Below, one piece after another: positions 1-7,761 of a stretch of 42,658 nucleotides of DNA. The notes under the pieces are model-generated. The model saw only the letters and a program-made list of their open reading frames with translations, made no database searches and was not told the DNA's origin. Numbering within the stretch: position 1 is the stretch's first letter; each line of letters starts with the position of its first letter. Source of the DNA: an uncultured Clostridia bacterium (lineage in GTDB: Bacteria; Bacillota; Clostridia; TANB77; CAG-508); contig CARFUA010000014.1 of assembly GCA_948976265.1 (NCBI GenBank), positions 1-42,658 of the forward strand. The letters run 5' to 3'. The position numbers were made by a program, and so were the translations under genes.

Positions 1-9
1 CTTAAATTC

Positions 10-230
10 CGAATGATACGAGAAATAATTAGGGTTTTAAGTCAAAATTGCATAAAAATTTGAAAAAAATGCATTGTAAATGCGTTGTAATTCTAGTAGT
101 ATAATCTTCTTTAAAGCAGAAATAGCAAGGTTTTGATGTCCTACAGATAAATTACCTGCTCCATTAGAAAAGTCATTGTATTAGAAGAAGGTCTAGTATG
201 ATGGCTTTTTAGTTGTTTTTTTTGTAAAAA
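10..230 (+). ncRNA. Candidate small-RNA gene, copy 1 of a ~220-bp repeat
   Basis: Bases 10-230 match 1100-1320 without gaps (constant offset 1090, roughly 90% identical by eye). Inside lies a promoter-like TATAAT at 100-105. A long hairpin follows, whose outer arms are 135-148 and 191-204 (CCTACAGAT with GTCTAGTATGATGG, one bulged A and some G-U pairs), and then a T-run at 205-209. The enclosed core TACCTGCTCC...TTAGAA is shared by all copies. The next gene has its own promoter at 232-260, so the element looks like an independent transcript of about 100 nt ending at a terminator. I do not recognise the family. A leader or attenuator role is the alternative. Confidence 0.45.
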
Positions 231-231
231 C

Positions 232-260
232 TTGACAATTTTATGTAAATGTTGTATAAT
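232..260 (+). promoter_or_regulatory. Promoter of the orphan membrane protein
   Basis: TTGACA at 232-237, a 17-base spacer and TATAAT at 255-260: a perfect sigma-A type promoter. It lies just after the T-run of the upstream RNA element. Confidence 0.75.
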
Positions 261-320
261 ATAATTGTAGTATATAAATTTCTAATTAAAAACAGTGCCA
301 GTTGGCAAGGAGGTAGAGAA

Positions 321-842
321 ATGATGGAAAAATCATTAAAGTTTGAAAAAAGAAATCATGCATTACGGAAGAACCTTTTTATCGTTGTAGCAATTATAGT
401 GACATTCATAGATGCTTACTATTTTGTATACAAATTGAAATTGGCTTTCCCTTGGGAATTCGGTAACTACTATTCATCAGTAGAACGGGAAATCACAACA
501 GTAGATATAGTTTTAACTTTTGTAATGATTTTCTTTATAATAATGGTATGCAGTTACTTGATAAATATCTCAGAATGGAAAATGTCACATAATATTTCAC
601 GAATCATATTTGATTATTTGAGTCTACGTGATTGCGTTCAGGTGGAATTAAAGCAGATTTATGGAGTACAACATAATGCAGATGTATTTTTTTCACTTAC
701 AGATGAGGTGTGCAAATTGTATGTAAAAAGCCTGAATGATAAGAAATTGTATATTTGGGCTAGTAATGAAAAGGGTGAAGAAATGGAACATTGGATTGAA
801 ACTCCAAGTGAGTTTTTCCATTATTTCACAATTAAAGATTAA
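321..842 (+). CDS. Orphan two-TM membrane protein of unknown function
   Basis: The start at 321 is chosen because AAGGAGG at 308-314 precedes it; an in-frame GTG/TTG-type extension back to 249 overlaps the promoter. The 173-residue product has a hydrophobic segment near residues 20-40 (FIVVAIIVTFIDAYYFV) and another near 60-85 (VDIVLTFVMIFFIIMVCSYL), followed by a soluble acidic tail of about 85 residues. I recognise no family. It is the only gene in the window with in-frame CGG codons (366-368 and 486-488) that do not coincide with a frame break: skipping the C at either leads to a stop within about ten codons. That, together with its position between repeats, suggests recent acquisition or a gene under weak constraint. 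Confidence 0.6.
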   Translation: MMEKSLKFEKRNHALRKNLFIVVAIIVTFIDAYYFVYKLKLAFPWEFGNYYSSVEREITTVDIVLTFVMIFFIIMVCSYLINISEWKMSHNISRIIFDYLSLRDCVQVELKQIYGVQHNADVFFSLTDEVCKLYVKSLNDKKLYIWASNEKGEEMEHWIETPSEFFHYFTIKD

Positions 843-1409
843 CTTCCAGGAGGAGATTTATCGATTGATAGTCTCCTCTTTGGTTATAAGAAATTATATT
901 TTAAAACTTATTTACTCAAATATGGTATAATTTTATACCATAAATAACCACCTGCATATTATTCATTTAATTAGTAACAATTAACCTCAATATAGACAAT
1001 CAATTCTATGCCTAGTAATTACTTAAAAAATTCCCTTTCTATCACTTAAAATGACAATATGCATTCGTGATGCATACAAAATGCATTACAGATTTTTTCC
1101 ATATGATACGAGAAATAATTAGGGTTTTAACTCAAAATTACCTAAAAATTTGAGAAAAATACCTTGTAAATGCATTGTAATTCTAGTAGTATAATCTTCT
1201 TTAAAGCAGAAATAGCAACGGTTTGATGTCCTACAGACAAATTACCTGCTCCATTAGAGAAGTCATTGTATTAGAAAGAGGTCTAGTATGATGGCTTTTT
1301 AATTGTGTTTTTTTTAAATTAAAGAATATTATTGCAATTAAAAATATTTTATGATAGAATATACAATATAAAAAGAGTAAATATTTTAAATTTTAGGAGT
1401 GTGATTAGA
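843..1409. other. Gene-free stretch with weak terminator, second RNA repeat and promoter
   Basis: A hairpin at 850-878 (GAGGAGA / TCTCCTC) followed by a short T-run probably terminates the upstream gene. Bases 970-984 (TAACAATTAACCT) recur at 2273-2286. The second RNA repeat fills 1100-1320. TTGCAA (1332-1337), 17 bases and TAGAAT (1355-1360) form the promoter of the next gene. No coding potential was seen in 883-1100. Confidence 0.5.
1100..1320 (+). ncRNA. Candidate small-RNA gene, copy 2 of the ~220-bp repeat
   Basis: Ungapped copy of 10-230. TATAAT is at 1190-1195, the hairpin arms at about 1225-1238 and 1281-1294, and the T-run begins at 1295. The T-to-C change at the inner end of the 5' arm (CAGAT in copy 1, CAGAC here) turns a G-U pair into G-C with the unchanged GTCT, so pairing is kept. 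The downstream gene again has its own promoter. Confidence 0.45.
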
Positions 1410-1685
1410 ATGATGTATCCATATGTACAATATCCAGATGGTACAGAAGTTGTATTTTCAGATATATATAGTGGCGAAAATGGCGAAGAATGTATTGATG
1501 TGCATTTTGAACGACCAACAAAAGATGGATTTGATTCAGTTAGAATTAAATTACCAAGTTATGAAATTGTAATATGGGAAGGAAATTATTCAGACGAAGA
1601 AATTGAATTTTTTAGGAAAATAACTGAAAATAGTGCGGATTTATTCTATAAGTATTCGAAAGAAGGAGGATTGAAACTTGCCTAG
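1410..1685 (+). CDS. Small protein paired with DUF4160 gene
   Basis: 91 residues, start 1410 with AGGAG at 1395-1399. The product begins MMYPYVQYPDGTEVVFSDI and contains HFERPTKDGFDS and RIKLPSYEIVIWEGNYSDEE; it is acidic, soluble and without a signal peptide or TM segment. Small proteins of this kind are commonly found immediately upstream of DUF4160 genes, as here, where the two overlap by 8 bases. The function is unknown. A toxin-antitoxin-like pair is a possible reading from the layout only. I cannot assign a Pfam family with confidence. Confidence 0.6.
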   Translation: MMYPYVQYPDGTEVVFSDIYSGENGEECIDVHFERPTKDGFDSVRIKLPSYEIVIWEGNYSDEEIEFFRKITENSADLFYKYSKEGGLKLA

Positions 1686-1966
1686 TATTTTTGAAAGTTA
1701 TCGGATATAAAATCTATTTTTGGGCAAATGAAAATGGAGAGCCCATTCATGTTCATGTTTCGAAAGGAAATCCAACTGTGAATTCAACAAAAATTTGGCT
1801 TACGAAAGCTGGAAGTTGTATTTTAGCTAATAATAAGAGTAAAATTCTCCAAAATGATTTGAATAAATTATTGGATATTATTGCGAAACATTATTTCTTA
1901 ATTGTTTCAAAATGGAAAGAATATTATAAGATTAGTGATATAAAGGATATCAAATTCTATTGTTAA
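1678..1966 (+). CDS. DUF4160 protein, read through a +1 shift at CGG
   Basis: The family signature GYKIYFWANENGEPIHVHV is encoded from about 1703 on. The usual N-terminus (MPxIFxxxG) appears in the preceding frame: TTG at 1678 with AAGGAGG at 1663-1669 gives MPSIFESY, then CGG at 1702-1704. Skipping its C yields ...SY-GYKIYF..., which matches the DUF4160 pattern; without the shift translation stops at 1708-1710. The restored product has 95 residues (288 coding bases plus one skipped). The alternative start TTG 1691 would lack the conserved N-terminus and has no properly spaced ribosome site. Function unknown. The C-terminus FYC looks complete. Confidence 0.65.
1702..1705 (+). other. +1 frame-break site 1 (TAT C GGA TAT), DUF4160 gene
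   Basis: In-frame CGG. Skipping C and reading GGA restores the family N-terminus; the unshifted frame stops 2 codons later. Confidence 0.7.
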
Positions 1967-2031
1967 TAATATTAGTAGATAGATTAGTATTTTTTTGATT
2001 TCAAATATTTTAAAGTACGTTTGGAACGAAT

Positions 2032-2111
2032 ACCTTCTACTTATCAAGCCGCAGTTTGCTACCTGCTCCATTAGAGAAGTCATTGTATTAGAAATAAGTC
2101 TAGTAGGATGT
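2032..2111 (+). ncRNA. Degenerate third copy of the RNA hairpin element
   Basis: The core at 2060-2093 (TACCTGCTCCATTAGAGAAG onward) is identical to copy 2 over more than 30 bases. The flanks have diverged but still pair: ACCTTCTACT (2032-2041) with AGTAGGATGT (2102-2111), 9 of 10 positions counting one G-U. Different arm sequences that still pair around an invariant loop are what a selected RNA structure would leave behind. No clear promoter precedes it. Confidence 0.35.
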
Positions 2112-2188
2112 TTCATGAAATCGTGCATTATTGCGAGATTCTTTTGGCGGATGTCTAAAAATGTATTTTTCAATTGACTCAATGTATG

Positions 2189-2217
2189 AAAACCCTGATT
2201 TTTTAATCGGGGTTTTT
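2189..2217 (+). terminator. Rho-independent terminator
   Basis: AAAACCCTGAT at 2189-2199 pairs with ATCGGGGTTTT at 2206-2216 (one G-U), followed by a T-run. Confidence 0.75.
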
Positions 2218-2240
2218 ATCTTTATTAACTTTAGAGAAAA

Positions 2241-2259
2241 CCCCCAGTTATACTGGGGG
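2241..2259. terminator. GC-rich hairpin, possible minus-strand terminator
   Basis: CCCCCAGT TAT ACTGGGGG. There is no T-run on the plus side; on the minus strand it is followed by TTTTCTC, so it would act leftward if at all. Confidence 0.35.
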
Positions 2260-2421
2260 ATAATTATAGTTGGTAACAATTAACCTATAAATGCGTTACA
2301 TTTTTATTATATATAAATTCCTTAAAGCAGAAAACATCAAACAAAAAAATGAAGTTTTCCTAATTTTTAACCAGCAAAATTTTATTCCCAAAGATTAATT
2401 TGAAAAAAATCAAAAAATAGA

Positions 2422-2450
2422 TTGTCTAATTCAAATTGGTATGATATAAT
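2422..2450 (+). promoter_or_regulatory. Promoter of the TPR gene
   Basis: TTGTCT (2422-2427), 17 bases, TATAAT (2445-2450), about 45 bases before the GTG start. Confidence 0.7.
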
Positions 2451-2495
2451 CGAAATCATAAATTGCTTAAGAAGGGGATAAGGGGGAACGAAAAA

Positions 2496-3768
2496 GTGCT
2501 TGAGAAGGTATTATTCAATTTGATAGCTTTTTCTATATTTATCATCATATTCTTTAAAATTATTCGAAGAAATGATACCAATTACATTGGAATTTTAGTA
2601 TTACAAGCCATTCGGAATTGCTGTTAGTTTTATTGAAATAAAAATAGGAATTGATGCCAATACTTTTTTTAGAAATTTGAGATACATTCTTTCAATTATT
2701 CTACCAATTCTCATTATATTAATGGAACTTAAAGGTGTGAATTTTTCAGAAGTAGTTAGTTCAATGGTGGCTCAGATTTTAATCGTATTTGGCAATACAA
2801 AAGCTGCTAAAACTAGATTAATTAAATTAGTTACCAAATATCCAGAAAGCTATATAGGACACAAATTACTGGCAAAAATTTATGAAAAAGAAGGTGGCAT
2901 GCGAAAAGCAATTGATGAATATGTGAAATTGGTAGATATCAAAAGAAATGATTATAAATCCTATTTCAAAATTGCGGATTTATTAAACGATTTAGGACAG
3001 AAAAATGAAGCCATTCAAATGTTAGAAAATTTAATGAAAACCAAACCAGATTTATACGAATGTTCCATATTATTAGGAGAGCTGCTATGCGAACAAGCTA
3101 GATTTAAAGAGGCAGAAAGAGTGTATCAGGAAGCTTTAAAATATCGACCAACTGATTTTAATTTGTATTATAATTTAGGTATTGTTTATACCATGCTAAG
3201 TGATTTTCAAATGGCAAAAGAAATGTATGAAAAAGCAGCAGATATCAATCATAGAGCCTATGGAGCTAACTATAGTCTAGGACAAATTGCTTTGATTCAA
3301 GGGGATTTGGAAGTGGCTGAGAAATATTTCAAACATAGTTTATATGGTGATTTGGAGGCAAAAGCATATTTTCAATTAGCAAAAATTTATGTATTAAAAG
3401 GTGAAAAAGATATAGCCATTAATTTTTTAAATAAAGCCATTGAATTGGAACCAGAGCTGTTATCAATTGCCAATCAAGAAAAAGTATTTGCGGGAATTAA
3501 GGAGCATATTACAGTTTCTGTAAAAATGGATCATGAGATATTGGAAGAAGTAGGAGAAGAAGGAAAAGAAAATAAATATTTGCTAGCCTTAGAAACGAAA
3601 GCCAGAGAATATTTAGAATCTACCAATAGTTTGGTAAGAGATATGAATGAAAAATATGTCAAACAAAAGGTTGAAAAAACAGTAGACAAAATATTTGAAC
3701 ATCAAAAACAAGAAAAGGAGCAAGACAAAGGCAAAGAAGAAAATCAGAAAGAATTAGGTTCAAATTAG
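2496..3768 (+). CDS. Membrane-anchored tetratricopeptide-repeat protein, +1 shift at CGG
   Basis: GTG at 2496 follows AAGGGGG with good spacing and a promoter. The first 39 codons encode a TM helix (LFNLIAFSIFIIIFFKII) and enter a second one; at CGG 2613-2615 the frame breaks and stops at 2625-2627. Skipping the C continues the second helix (VLQAI-GIAVSFIEIKIGI), then a third (LRYILSIILPILIILMEL), about seven TPR units (residues ~100-340) and a Lys/Glu-rich tail. The restored protein has 423 residues. A conventional call would start at TTG 2677 and lose two of three TM segments, with no ribosome site. TPR repeats mediate protein binding; the partner is unknown. It stands alone before dpsA. 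Confidence 0.7.
2613..2616 (+). other. +1 frame-break site 2 (ATT C GGA ATT), TPR gene
   Basis: In-frame CGG, codon 40 from GTG 2496. The shift joins two halves of one TM helix. Confidence 0.7.
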
Positions 3769-3827
3769 CATAACATTCTTTTTCCAAGAATACAATGAAA
3801 GAGATTATGGAGAAAGGATAGAAGCGT

Positions 3828-4685
3828 ATGGAAAAAAGAATTTCAATACTTGGTGGGGATTTAAGAATTGTAAATCTTGCTAAAATGCTTTTAAAAGACG
3901 GATTTGAAATTTATACTTTTGCCCTAGAAAAATCACAGGAATTGCAAGAAATGGAACCAATTCATTTTTGTAGTTCTTTACAAGAACTTATGAAACAATC
4001 AAATACAATTTTAACCGCCATTCCTTTATCAAAGGATGGAACGGTTGTTAATACTCCCTATAGTGATTCAGTGGTAACAATAGAGGCGTTTTATCAAAAT
4101 AGCAAAGGCAAAAGAATCATTTCAGGAAAATTAGAAGAAAGTTTCAAAGAAGATGAGACAACCGAAGTTTATGATATTTTAGAAGAGGAAGAATATGCTA
4201 TTTTTAACGCTATTGCAACAGCAGAAGGAGCAATCCAAGTTGCTATGGAAGAATTTCCAAAAACATTGTCAGGTTCTAATATTTTGGTATTGGGATTTGG
4301 AAGAATTGGAAAAATTGTGGCTAAAATGTTGCAAGGGATTGGCGCAAAGGTGTATTGCGAAGCTAGAAAGAAGGAAGATTTGGCTTATATTCAAGCATTT
4401 GGTTATACGCCAATTGATTTGCAAGACTTAAACGAAAACTTAGCAAAATTTGACATTATTATTAATAATATACCAACTTTAATTTTAGATAAAACTCGTT
4501 TAGATTTACTAAAAAAAGAAGTACTTATCATTGATTTAGCTTCTAAACCTGGTGGCGTAGACTTTGCATATGCGAAACAACAAAATATCAAAACAATTTG
4601 GGCATTAGCATTACCTGGAAAAGTAGCTCCTGTTAGTGCAGCAGAATATATAAAAAAGGTTTTGTATCATAAAATACAACGATAA
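3828..4685 (+). CDS. dpsA: Dipicolinate synthase subunit A
   Basis: 285 residues with two Rossmann-like parts: an N-terminal ISILGGDLRIVNLAKML segment and a central VLGFGRIGKIVAKMLQGIGA NAD(P)-binding motif, with C-terminal DLASKPGGVDF and PGKVAPVSAAEYI, as in SpoVFA/DpsA. With DpsB it turns the lysine-pathway intermediate into dipicolinate, the spore-core calcium chelator, in the mother cell. The usual partner dpsB and the asd/dapG neighbours are not here; uppP follows at once. So the gene is an orphan in this window: the B subunit may lie elsewhere, or the gene may be a relic. Ribosome site GAAAGGA before ATG 3828. Confidence 0.85.
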   Translation: MEKRISILGGDLRIVNLAKMLLKDGFEIYTFALEKSQELQEMEPIHFCSSLQELMKQSNTILTAIPLSKDGTVVNTPYSDSVVTIEAFYQNSKGKRIISGKLEESFKEDETTEVYDILEEEEYAIFNAIATAEGAIQVAMEEFPKTLSGSNILVLGFGRIGKIVAKMLQGIGAKVYCEARKKEDLAYIQAFGYTPIDLQDLNENLAKFDIIINNIPTLILDKTRLDLLKKEVLIIDLASKPGGVDFAYAKQQNIKTIWALALPGKVAPVSAAEYIKKVLYHKIQR

Positions 4686-4775
4686 ATATTGATACACGAT
4701 ACACAATAGCATGAAAATTACGTGATAAAACGGTGAAAATTAAGTGAAATAAAAAACGAAAGAGAGGAAAAAGAA

Positions 4776-5579
4776 ATGACGATTTTACAAGCACTTATTT
4801 TAGGAATTGTGCAAGGTTTGACGGAATTATTACCAGTTTCAAGTTCAGCACACTTGGCGGTATTTCCGTGGATTTTTCAATGGGAAGAAATTCCCGAATC
4901 ATTTGATATTGCGCTTCATTTTGGAACATTGCTTGCCATATCATTATTTTTTATAAAAGATTGGCTTGAATTGATAAAAGGTGGCTGGAATCAAGTGGTA
5001 AAAAAAGAAAAAACAAGAGAAGGGCAAATGTTCTGGTATTTAGTGATTGCAACGATTCCAGCTGGAATTTTAAGCTTGATTCTTGACAAATTATCTGGCA
5101 AAATTTTTCCAGAAGGTTCGCCGATTTATTTAATAGCAATTGCAGTTGCCTTAATTGTTATGGGAATCGTACTTTATTTTGTAGATAAAAAGGCAAAATC
5201 AGAAACAGATTATGAAAATATTTCTCTTGGGCAAGCGGTTTTGATTGGTATTTCACAAGCCATTGCAGCGGCATTTCCAGGAGTGTCACGTTCAGGAATT
5301 ACGATGACAGTTGCAAGAACACTTAAAGTGGACCGTGAAAGTGCCGCAAAATATTCATTTTTATTATCAACGCCAATTATTTTTGCAGCTGTTTTGGTGA
5401 GTTTAAGCTCATTTGAATTTAGTTTGGCGTTTGTGATAGGTGTTTTAACTAGTTTTGTGGTAGGATTGTTTGTTATACGATTTTTGCTTAATTATTTAAA
5501 AAAAGGCAGTTTTAAAGTATTTGCAATATATCGAATGATATTTGGAATTATCATCTTAGTATTAACTTTTATAAGATGA
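4776..5579 (+). CDS. uppP: Undecaprenyl-diphosphate phosphatase
   Basis: 267 residues, polytopic (about seven or eight TM segments), BacA/UppP family. Both signature regions are present: the N-terminal GIVQGLTELLPVSSSAHL (catalytic Glu/His region) and the central FPGVSRSGITMT. It dephosphorylates undecaprenyl pyrophosphate at the membrane, recycling the carrier for peptidoglycan and surface polysaccharides, and can give bacitracin resistance. AGAGAGGAAAAAG precedes ATG 4776. It sits directly before the sortase gene (13-base gap), so the two are probably co-transcribed in an envelope operon. Confidence 0.92.
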   Translation: MTILQALILGIVQGLTELLPVSSSAHLAVFPWIFQWEEIPESFDIALHFGTLLAISLFFIKDWLELIKGGWNQVVKKEKTREGQMFWYLVIATIPAGILSLILDKLSGKIFPEGSPIYLIAIAVALIVMGIVLYFVDKKAKSETDYENISLGQAVLIGISQAIAAAFPGVSRSGITMTVARTLKVDRESAAKYSFLLSTPIIFAAVLVSLSSFEFSLAFVIGVLTSFVVGLFVIRFLLNYLKKGSFKVFAIYRMIFGIIILVLTFIR

Positions 5580-5592
5580 TGGAGGTGATTAG

Positions 5593-6178
5593 ATGAAGGG
5601 TGGAAAACATGCTTCAGATGAAGAATTCGAATTTGAGTTTCATTTTGAATGGATTCGAAATGGTTTGCTGATTATTATTATTTTGGCAATTATTGTGGGA
5701 GTAGTGTTTGGAACGTATAAGATTGTTCATAAATTGAAAAATTCCAAAACAGAAACCACGGTAGCAGAAGAAGTAAAAGAAGAGAAAAAGGCGAAATATC
5801 CAAGTTTGGGAACCATTAAAATTGATAAAATTGGAATCGAACAACCAATTTTGGATTCGGTTAAAGAAGATGCTTTGAAAGAAGGCGTTATTAAATTATA
5901 TGGAGAAACTTTGAATCAGGAACGGAAATTTTTGTATTGCAGGACATAATTATGAGCATTTTTTCAAACGATTGGACGAGTTAGAGATTGGAGATACATT
6001 TGAAATATGGAATGAGGACAACCAGTCATTCGAATACAAAATAACAGAAATTGCTTCTATTGAACCGACAGACTTAAGTTTATTAAGAAAAGAAGAAGGA
6101 AAGACACAAGTCACGCTCATTACTTGTGAAAATTATTCTACAAAAAGATTACTCGTGAAAGCTGACATCGAAAAATAA
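5593..6178 (+). CDS. Sortase, read through a +1 shift at CGG
   Basis: The N-terminus is cytoplasmic and acidic, with one TM helix near residues 22-42 (LLIIIILAIIVGVVFGTY). The catalytic domain begins at YPSLGTIKIDKIGIEQPI. The first frame ends at 5949, but an in-frame CGG at 5923-5925 allows a skip that gives ...NQE-GNFCIAGHNYEHF, containing the catalytic His, and later TLITCENYSTKRLLV, with catalytic Cys and Arg. All three active-site residues lie after the break, so the product can only be active if the shift occurs. Restored length is 194 residues, short but complete for a class D-like sortase. The next gene encodes a protein with an LPxTG-like tail, a likely substrate. Confidence 0.8.
5923..5926 (+). 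other. +1 frame-break site 3 (GAA C GGA AAT), sortase
   Basis: In-frame CGG, codon 111. Unshifted frame stops at 5947-5949, before all catalytic residues. Confidence 0.75.
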
Positions 6179-6196
6179 CTGAAAAGAGGAAATATT

Positions 6197-6823
6197 ATGA
6201 AAAAAATAATTTTAAAAATCCTGTTTATTATGATAAGTTTCGTTATTTTTTCAATCTATGTGGAGGCGGCAGAAAAGAATACAACAGAAAATCAAGCAGT
6301 TTCTAATAAAACGAAGAATGAAACAGCAAATCAAGCCACTAACCAAGTATCCAAAGAAGAACAAGAGAAAAAGCCAACAGAAACGTTGAAAAATGAAACT
6401 ATGTATGTACAAGAAAGATGCAATATTCGAGAAAGTTATTCGGTTGATAGCAATCGTGTTGGCGGATTGGATGTGGGCACAGAAGTAACTGTAATTGCTG
6501 AATATAGCAATGGATGGTATAAAATAAAATATGATGGCGGGACGGCTTATATTAAAGCTGGAATTTTAAGGAGTACAAAACCAGAAATCGAAGAACCTGA
6601 AGAACAGCCAACGGAAACACCAGAAGAAACAAATCAACCAACCGAAAATGAGTCAAACAGCACATTACCAGAAAATAATGATGAGGTTGACAATGAATAT
6701 GCAGAATTGATTAATGAAATTGGGGTATTACCAGAAGTGGGAAATAATTTAGCGGATGTGTTATATGGAGGCGCTATTTTTTTAGCAGTGTTTATGCTGT
6801 TTGTAGTAAGAGATAAAAAATGA
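6197..6823 (+). CDS. Secreted SH3-domain protein with sortase-like sorting signal
   Basis: 208 residues. A signal peptide (residues 1-24, ending VEA-AE) is followed by a Thr/Asn/Glu-rich linker, a bacterial SH3 domain (about 70-125: YVQERCNIRESYSVDS...GWYKIKYDGGTAYI) and an acidic Pro/Thr linker. The C-terminus has LPEVG (178-182), a hydrophobic stretch (LYGGAIFLAVFMLFVV) and RDKK, the layout of a cell-wall sorting signal with V in place of T. Bacterial SH3 domains bind peptidoglycan or peptides. Placed 18 bases after the sortase, it is the natural candidate for its substrate. It may instead simply stay as a membrane-anchored protein. Confidence 0.75.
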   Translation: MKKIILKILFIMISFVIFSIYVEAAEKNTTENQAVSNKTKNETANQATNQVSKEEQEKKPTETLKNETMYVQERCNIRESYSVDSNRVGGLDVGTEVTVIAEYSNGWYKIKYDGGTAYIKAGILRSTKPEIEEPEEQPTETPEETNQPTENESNSTLPENNDEVDNEYAELINEIGVLPEVGNNLADVLYGGAIFLAVFMLFVVRDKK

Positions 6824-6850
6824 TATAAAATGAGGAAGGAAAAAATAGAC

Positions 6851-7702
6851 ATGGCAGAAATATTAAATGGAAAAAAACTAGCAAAAGAGATTCGAAAGAA
6901 GTTAAAACTTGAAGTAGAAAGCTTAAAAGAAAAGGGAATTTTTCCCAAACTTGCTGTAATTATGGTGGGTGATAACAGCAGTTCAGAAGTATATGTAAAA
7001 AATAAATCATTTGCTTGTAAAAAGGTTGGCATCGATTTTGAAGAGTTTTTTTTGGATAAATCTGCTTCTGAAAAAGAGTTGCTAGAATTGATTGAAACTT
7101 TGAATGTAGACAAAACGGTAAATGGCATATTATTGCAAAGTCCTGTTCCAAAAGGAATAGATATTAACAAAGCATTTCGAACGATTTTACCAGAAAAAGA
7201 TGTGGATGGATTTCATCCAATGAATGTTGGAAATCTTGTAATTGGAGAAGATTGCTTTATTTCCTGTACGCCATATGGTGTTATGAAATTATTAGAAGAA
7301 TACAAGATTGAAATCGAAGGAAAAAATGCTGTGATTTTGGGAAGAAGCAATATTGTAGGAAAACCAATGGTACAATGTTTACTTACTAAAAATGCAACCA
7401 TCACAGTTTGCCATTCGAAAACAAAAGAAATTCAAGACATCATCAAACAAGCGGATATTGTGATTTCTGCAATTGGAAAGCCACATTTTGTAACAAGTGA
7501 TATGATAAAAGAAGGAGCCGTTGTTGTGGATGTCGGAATCAATCGATTGAAAGATGGAACGATTGCTGGAGATGTAGAGTTTGAATCAGTAGAGGCAAAA
7601 GCAAGTTATATTACGCCCGTGCCAGGTGGAGTCGGACCGATGACAATTGCGATGCTATTAGAAAATGTTGTAAAAGCAACGAAAATACAAAATAATTTAT
7701 AA
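6851..7702 (+). CDS. folD: Methylenetetrahydrofolate dehydrogenase/cyclohydrolase
   Basis: 283 residues from ATG 6851, preceded by AGGAAGGA; an upstream in-frame ATG at 6830 has no ribosome site. Family motifs: SSEVYVKNKSFACKKVGI with the catalytic Lys, ILLQSPVPKGID, PEKDVDGFHP, GRSNIVGKPM (NADP-binding) and PVPGGVGPMTIAMLL. The bifunctional cytosolic enzyme interconverts 5,10-methylene-, methenyl- and 10-formyl-tetrahydrofolate for purine and one-carbon metabolism. A terminator-like hairpin follows at 7711-7746. No frame break. Confidence 0.95.
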   Translation: MAEILNGKKLAKEIRKKLKLEVESLKEKGIFPKLAVIMVGDNSSSEVYVKNKSFACKKVGIDFEEFFLDKSASEKELLELIETLNVDKTVNGILLQSPVPKGIDINKAFRTILPEKDVDGFHPMNVGNLVIGEDCFISCTPYGVMKLLEEYKIEIEGKNAVILGRSNIVGKPMVQCLLTKNATITVCHSKTKEIQDIIKQADIVISAIGKPHFVTSDMIKEGAVVVDVGINRLKDGTIAGDVEFESVEAKASYITPVPGGVGPMTIAMLLENVVKATKIQNNL

Positions 7703-7710
7703 GATAAATG

Positions 7711-7746
7711 GGGGTATATTTTAAGGTAAAATATATCTCTTTTTTA
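7711..7746 (+). terminator. Terminator after folD
   Basis: TATATTTTA (7715-7723) pairs with TAAAATATA (7727-7735), extended by GGG with TCT wobble, then CTTTTTTAT. Confidence 0.55.
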
Positions 7747-7761
7747 TAGGAAGGAGAAAGG

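Larger units (their letters stand above)
1967..2495. other. Gene-free stretch: degenerate RNA copy, two hairpins, promoter
   Basis: It contains a third, partial RNA copy (2032-2111), a terminator (2189-2217), a second strong hairpin (2241-2259), a short sequence resembling the repeat 5' part (2310-2335, CCTTAAAGCAGAAA after a TATATA box) and the promoter of the TPR gene (2422-2450). ORFs called here on either strand lack ribosome sites and recognisable products. Confidence 0.5.

Noticed and set aside
10..1320. CRISPR or integron attC array from the repeats at 10 and 1100
   Set aside because: The copies are ~220 bp and ~1.1 kb apart with promoter and terminator features, no cas or integrase gene is present, and the hairpin lacks attC core sites (GTTRRRY).
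1907..2182. Minus-strand 91-residue ORF
   Set aside because: It overlaps the RNA repeat and the DUF4160 end, has no ribosome site, and its sequence is low in complexity.
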